64,000 bases of DNA from positions 173,993 through 237,992 of the forward strand of contig NZ_JABETK010000006.1 in NCBI RefSeq assembly GCF_013240295.1. Reading direction: 5' to 3'. Of the stretch, positions 63,589 to 64,000 are shown in pieces. A program made the translations under genes and the position numbers. Source of the stretch: Neoaquamicrobium sediminum. GTDB lineage: Bacteria > Pseudomonadota > Alphaproteobacteria > Rhizobiales > Rhizobiaceae. The notes under the pieces are model-generated. The model did not search any database. It was not told the origin of the DNA and saw nothing but the letters and a program-made list of their open reading frames with translations. Numbering within the stretch: position 1 is the stretch's first letter; each line of letters starts with the position of its first letter.

Positions 63589-64000
63589 AAAAGCCCCCTC
63601 CCCTCCCTCGACAGCAGGCGAAGTGGCGCCGTCCGGGAGACCAGGAATTTTACCTTAGCGCTTCAATTGAAATCGGGAAGTAAAACCGACAGTCGCCCGT
63701 GTGGCGGGTCCGATCAGCGTTTCCAGAGGCAGTTGGCCGATTTCGTAAGCCATTGTTTTGGCTGTATCTGATTTGCGATTGTCAAGCTAGTCGGCATTTA
63801 GCTTGACTTGCCGGGGATTTTTTCGACACCCCTTCCCTCCTACTATAGAGAGTTCGGTTGGCGTCTGTACAGCGCTGGGCCTGAGATGCAGGAGAAGCTC
63901 GAAAACCGTGCATTTGCGCCATCTGTACGGCCGTAGCACGTTCGCAAATGGCCCCAAGCGACGTTTACAAACGATCGGTTATCCATATCATCTGGGTTTG
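63589..64000. other. Terminal non-coding region with palindrome
   Basis: 412 bp, locally A/T-richer, no gene supported. An inverted repeat with perfect 9-bp arms GTCAAGCTA (63781-63789) and TAGCTTGAC (63799-63807) has a 9-bp spacer and merges into TTGACT, a possible -35. A smaller dyad TTCAATTGAA lies at 63662-63671. It may include a replication or partition control region, but nothing diagnostic is seen. Confidence 0.4.

Noticed and set aside
63589..64000. Replication origin or repABC leader
   Set aside because: Only a palindrome and A/T-rich DNA; no Rep gene or iteron set is visible within the window.

Overview
The window looks like a high-GC alphaproteobacterial accessory replicon or genomic island, most likely from the Hyphomicrobiales (rhizobia and relatives). 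The reasons are the DUF1403 / ScpB-like / tyrosine-recombinase trio at the right end, many periplasmic-binding-protein ABC importers for amino acids and NitT/TauT-type solutes, and many LysR and Lrp regulators. I see no rRNA, tRNA or CRISPR array. The genus is inference only.

Layout. 1-2.5 kb is a mobile-element edge: a Tn3 transposase N-terminal fragment, a RelE/XRE toxin-antitoxin pair and tyrosine recombinase A. 3.1-11.6 kb holds a LysR gene, a polar amino-acid ABC importer, an M20 N-carbamoyl hydrolase, a hydantoinase/dihydropyrimidinase and a D-2-hydroxyacid-type FAD dehydrogenase. 11.7-17.5 kb (minus) is a second ureide module: cyclic amidohydrolase, NitT/TauT-type ABC importer, nitrilase-family hydrolase and a FAH-type hydratase, divergent from a LysR gene. 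18.6-24.1 kb (minus) carries beta-hydroxyaspartate-cycle genes (bhcB, bhcC, bhcD) behind two RidA proteins and a D-amino-acid dehydrogenase. 24.6-30 kb (minus) has another ABC importer, a D-cysteine desulfhydrase-type enzyme and an aminotransferase. 30-38 kb is a mixed block: IS30 relic, VOC protein, amine oxidase, cupin, alcohol dehydrogenase, AhpD-like proteins, an AcuI-like reductase and regulators. 38-41 kb has diaminopropionate ammonia-lyase overlapping an M20 hydrolase. 41.5-49 kb has a DsbG-like protein, MalY, methionine gamma-lyase, a TauE/SafE exporter and an MFS gene. 48.6-57.3 kb is an envelope block: three L,D-transpeptidase-fold proteins, a two-component system, Dsb/Scs-like thiol proteins and a broken esterase. 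57.3-60.6 kb is a left-truncated TniA/TniB/TniQ transposon, and 60.6-63.6 kb is ScpB-like / DUF1403 / recombinase B.

How it works together. The first 41 kb is largely an importer-plus-hydrolase collection for ureides, hydantoins and unusual or D-amino acids, releasing amino acids, ammonia and keto acids; the bhc genes would channel beta-hydroxyaspartate through iminosuccinate to aspartate. A 69-bp operator-like module is repeated without gaps before two of these operons. In the envelope block, the same direct repeat (CTTAAG-N5-CTTAAG) sits before four thiol or L,D-transpeptidase promoters, including that of the two-component system itself, which suggests a compact local regulon.

Caveat. At least fourteen otherwise recognisable genes are broken, mostly by single-base losses in short homopolymers. 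This may be real decay or consensus-sequence error. Such genes are listed as pseudogenes with the site of each lesion so that it can be checked against reads.
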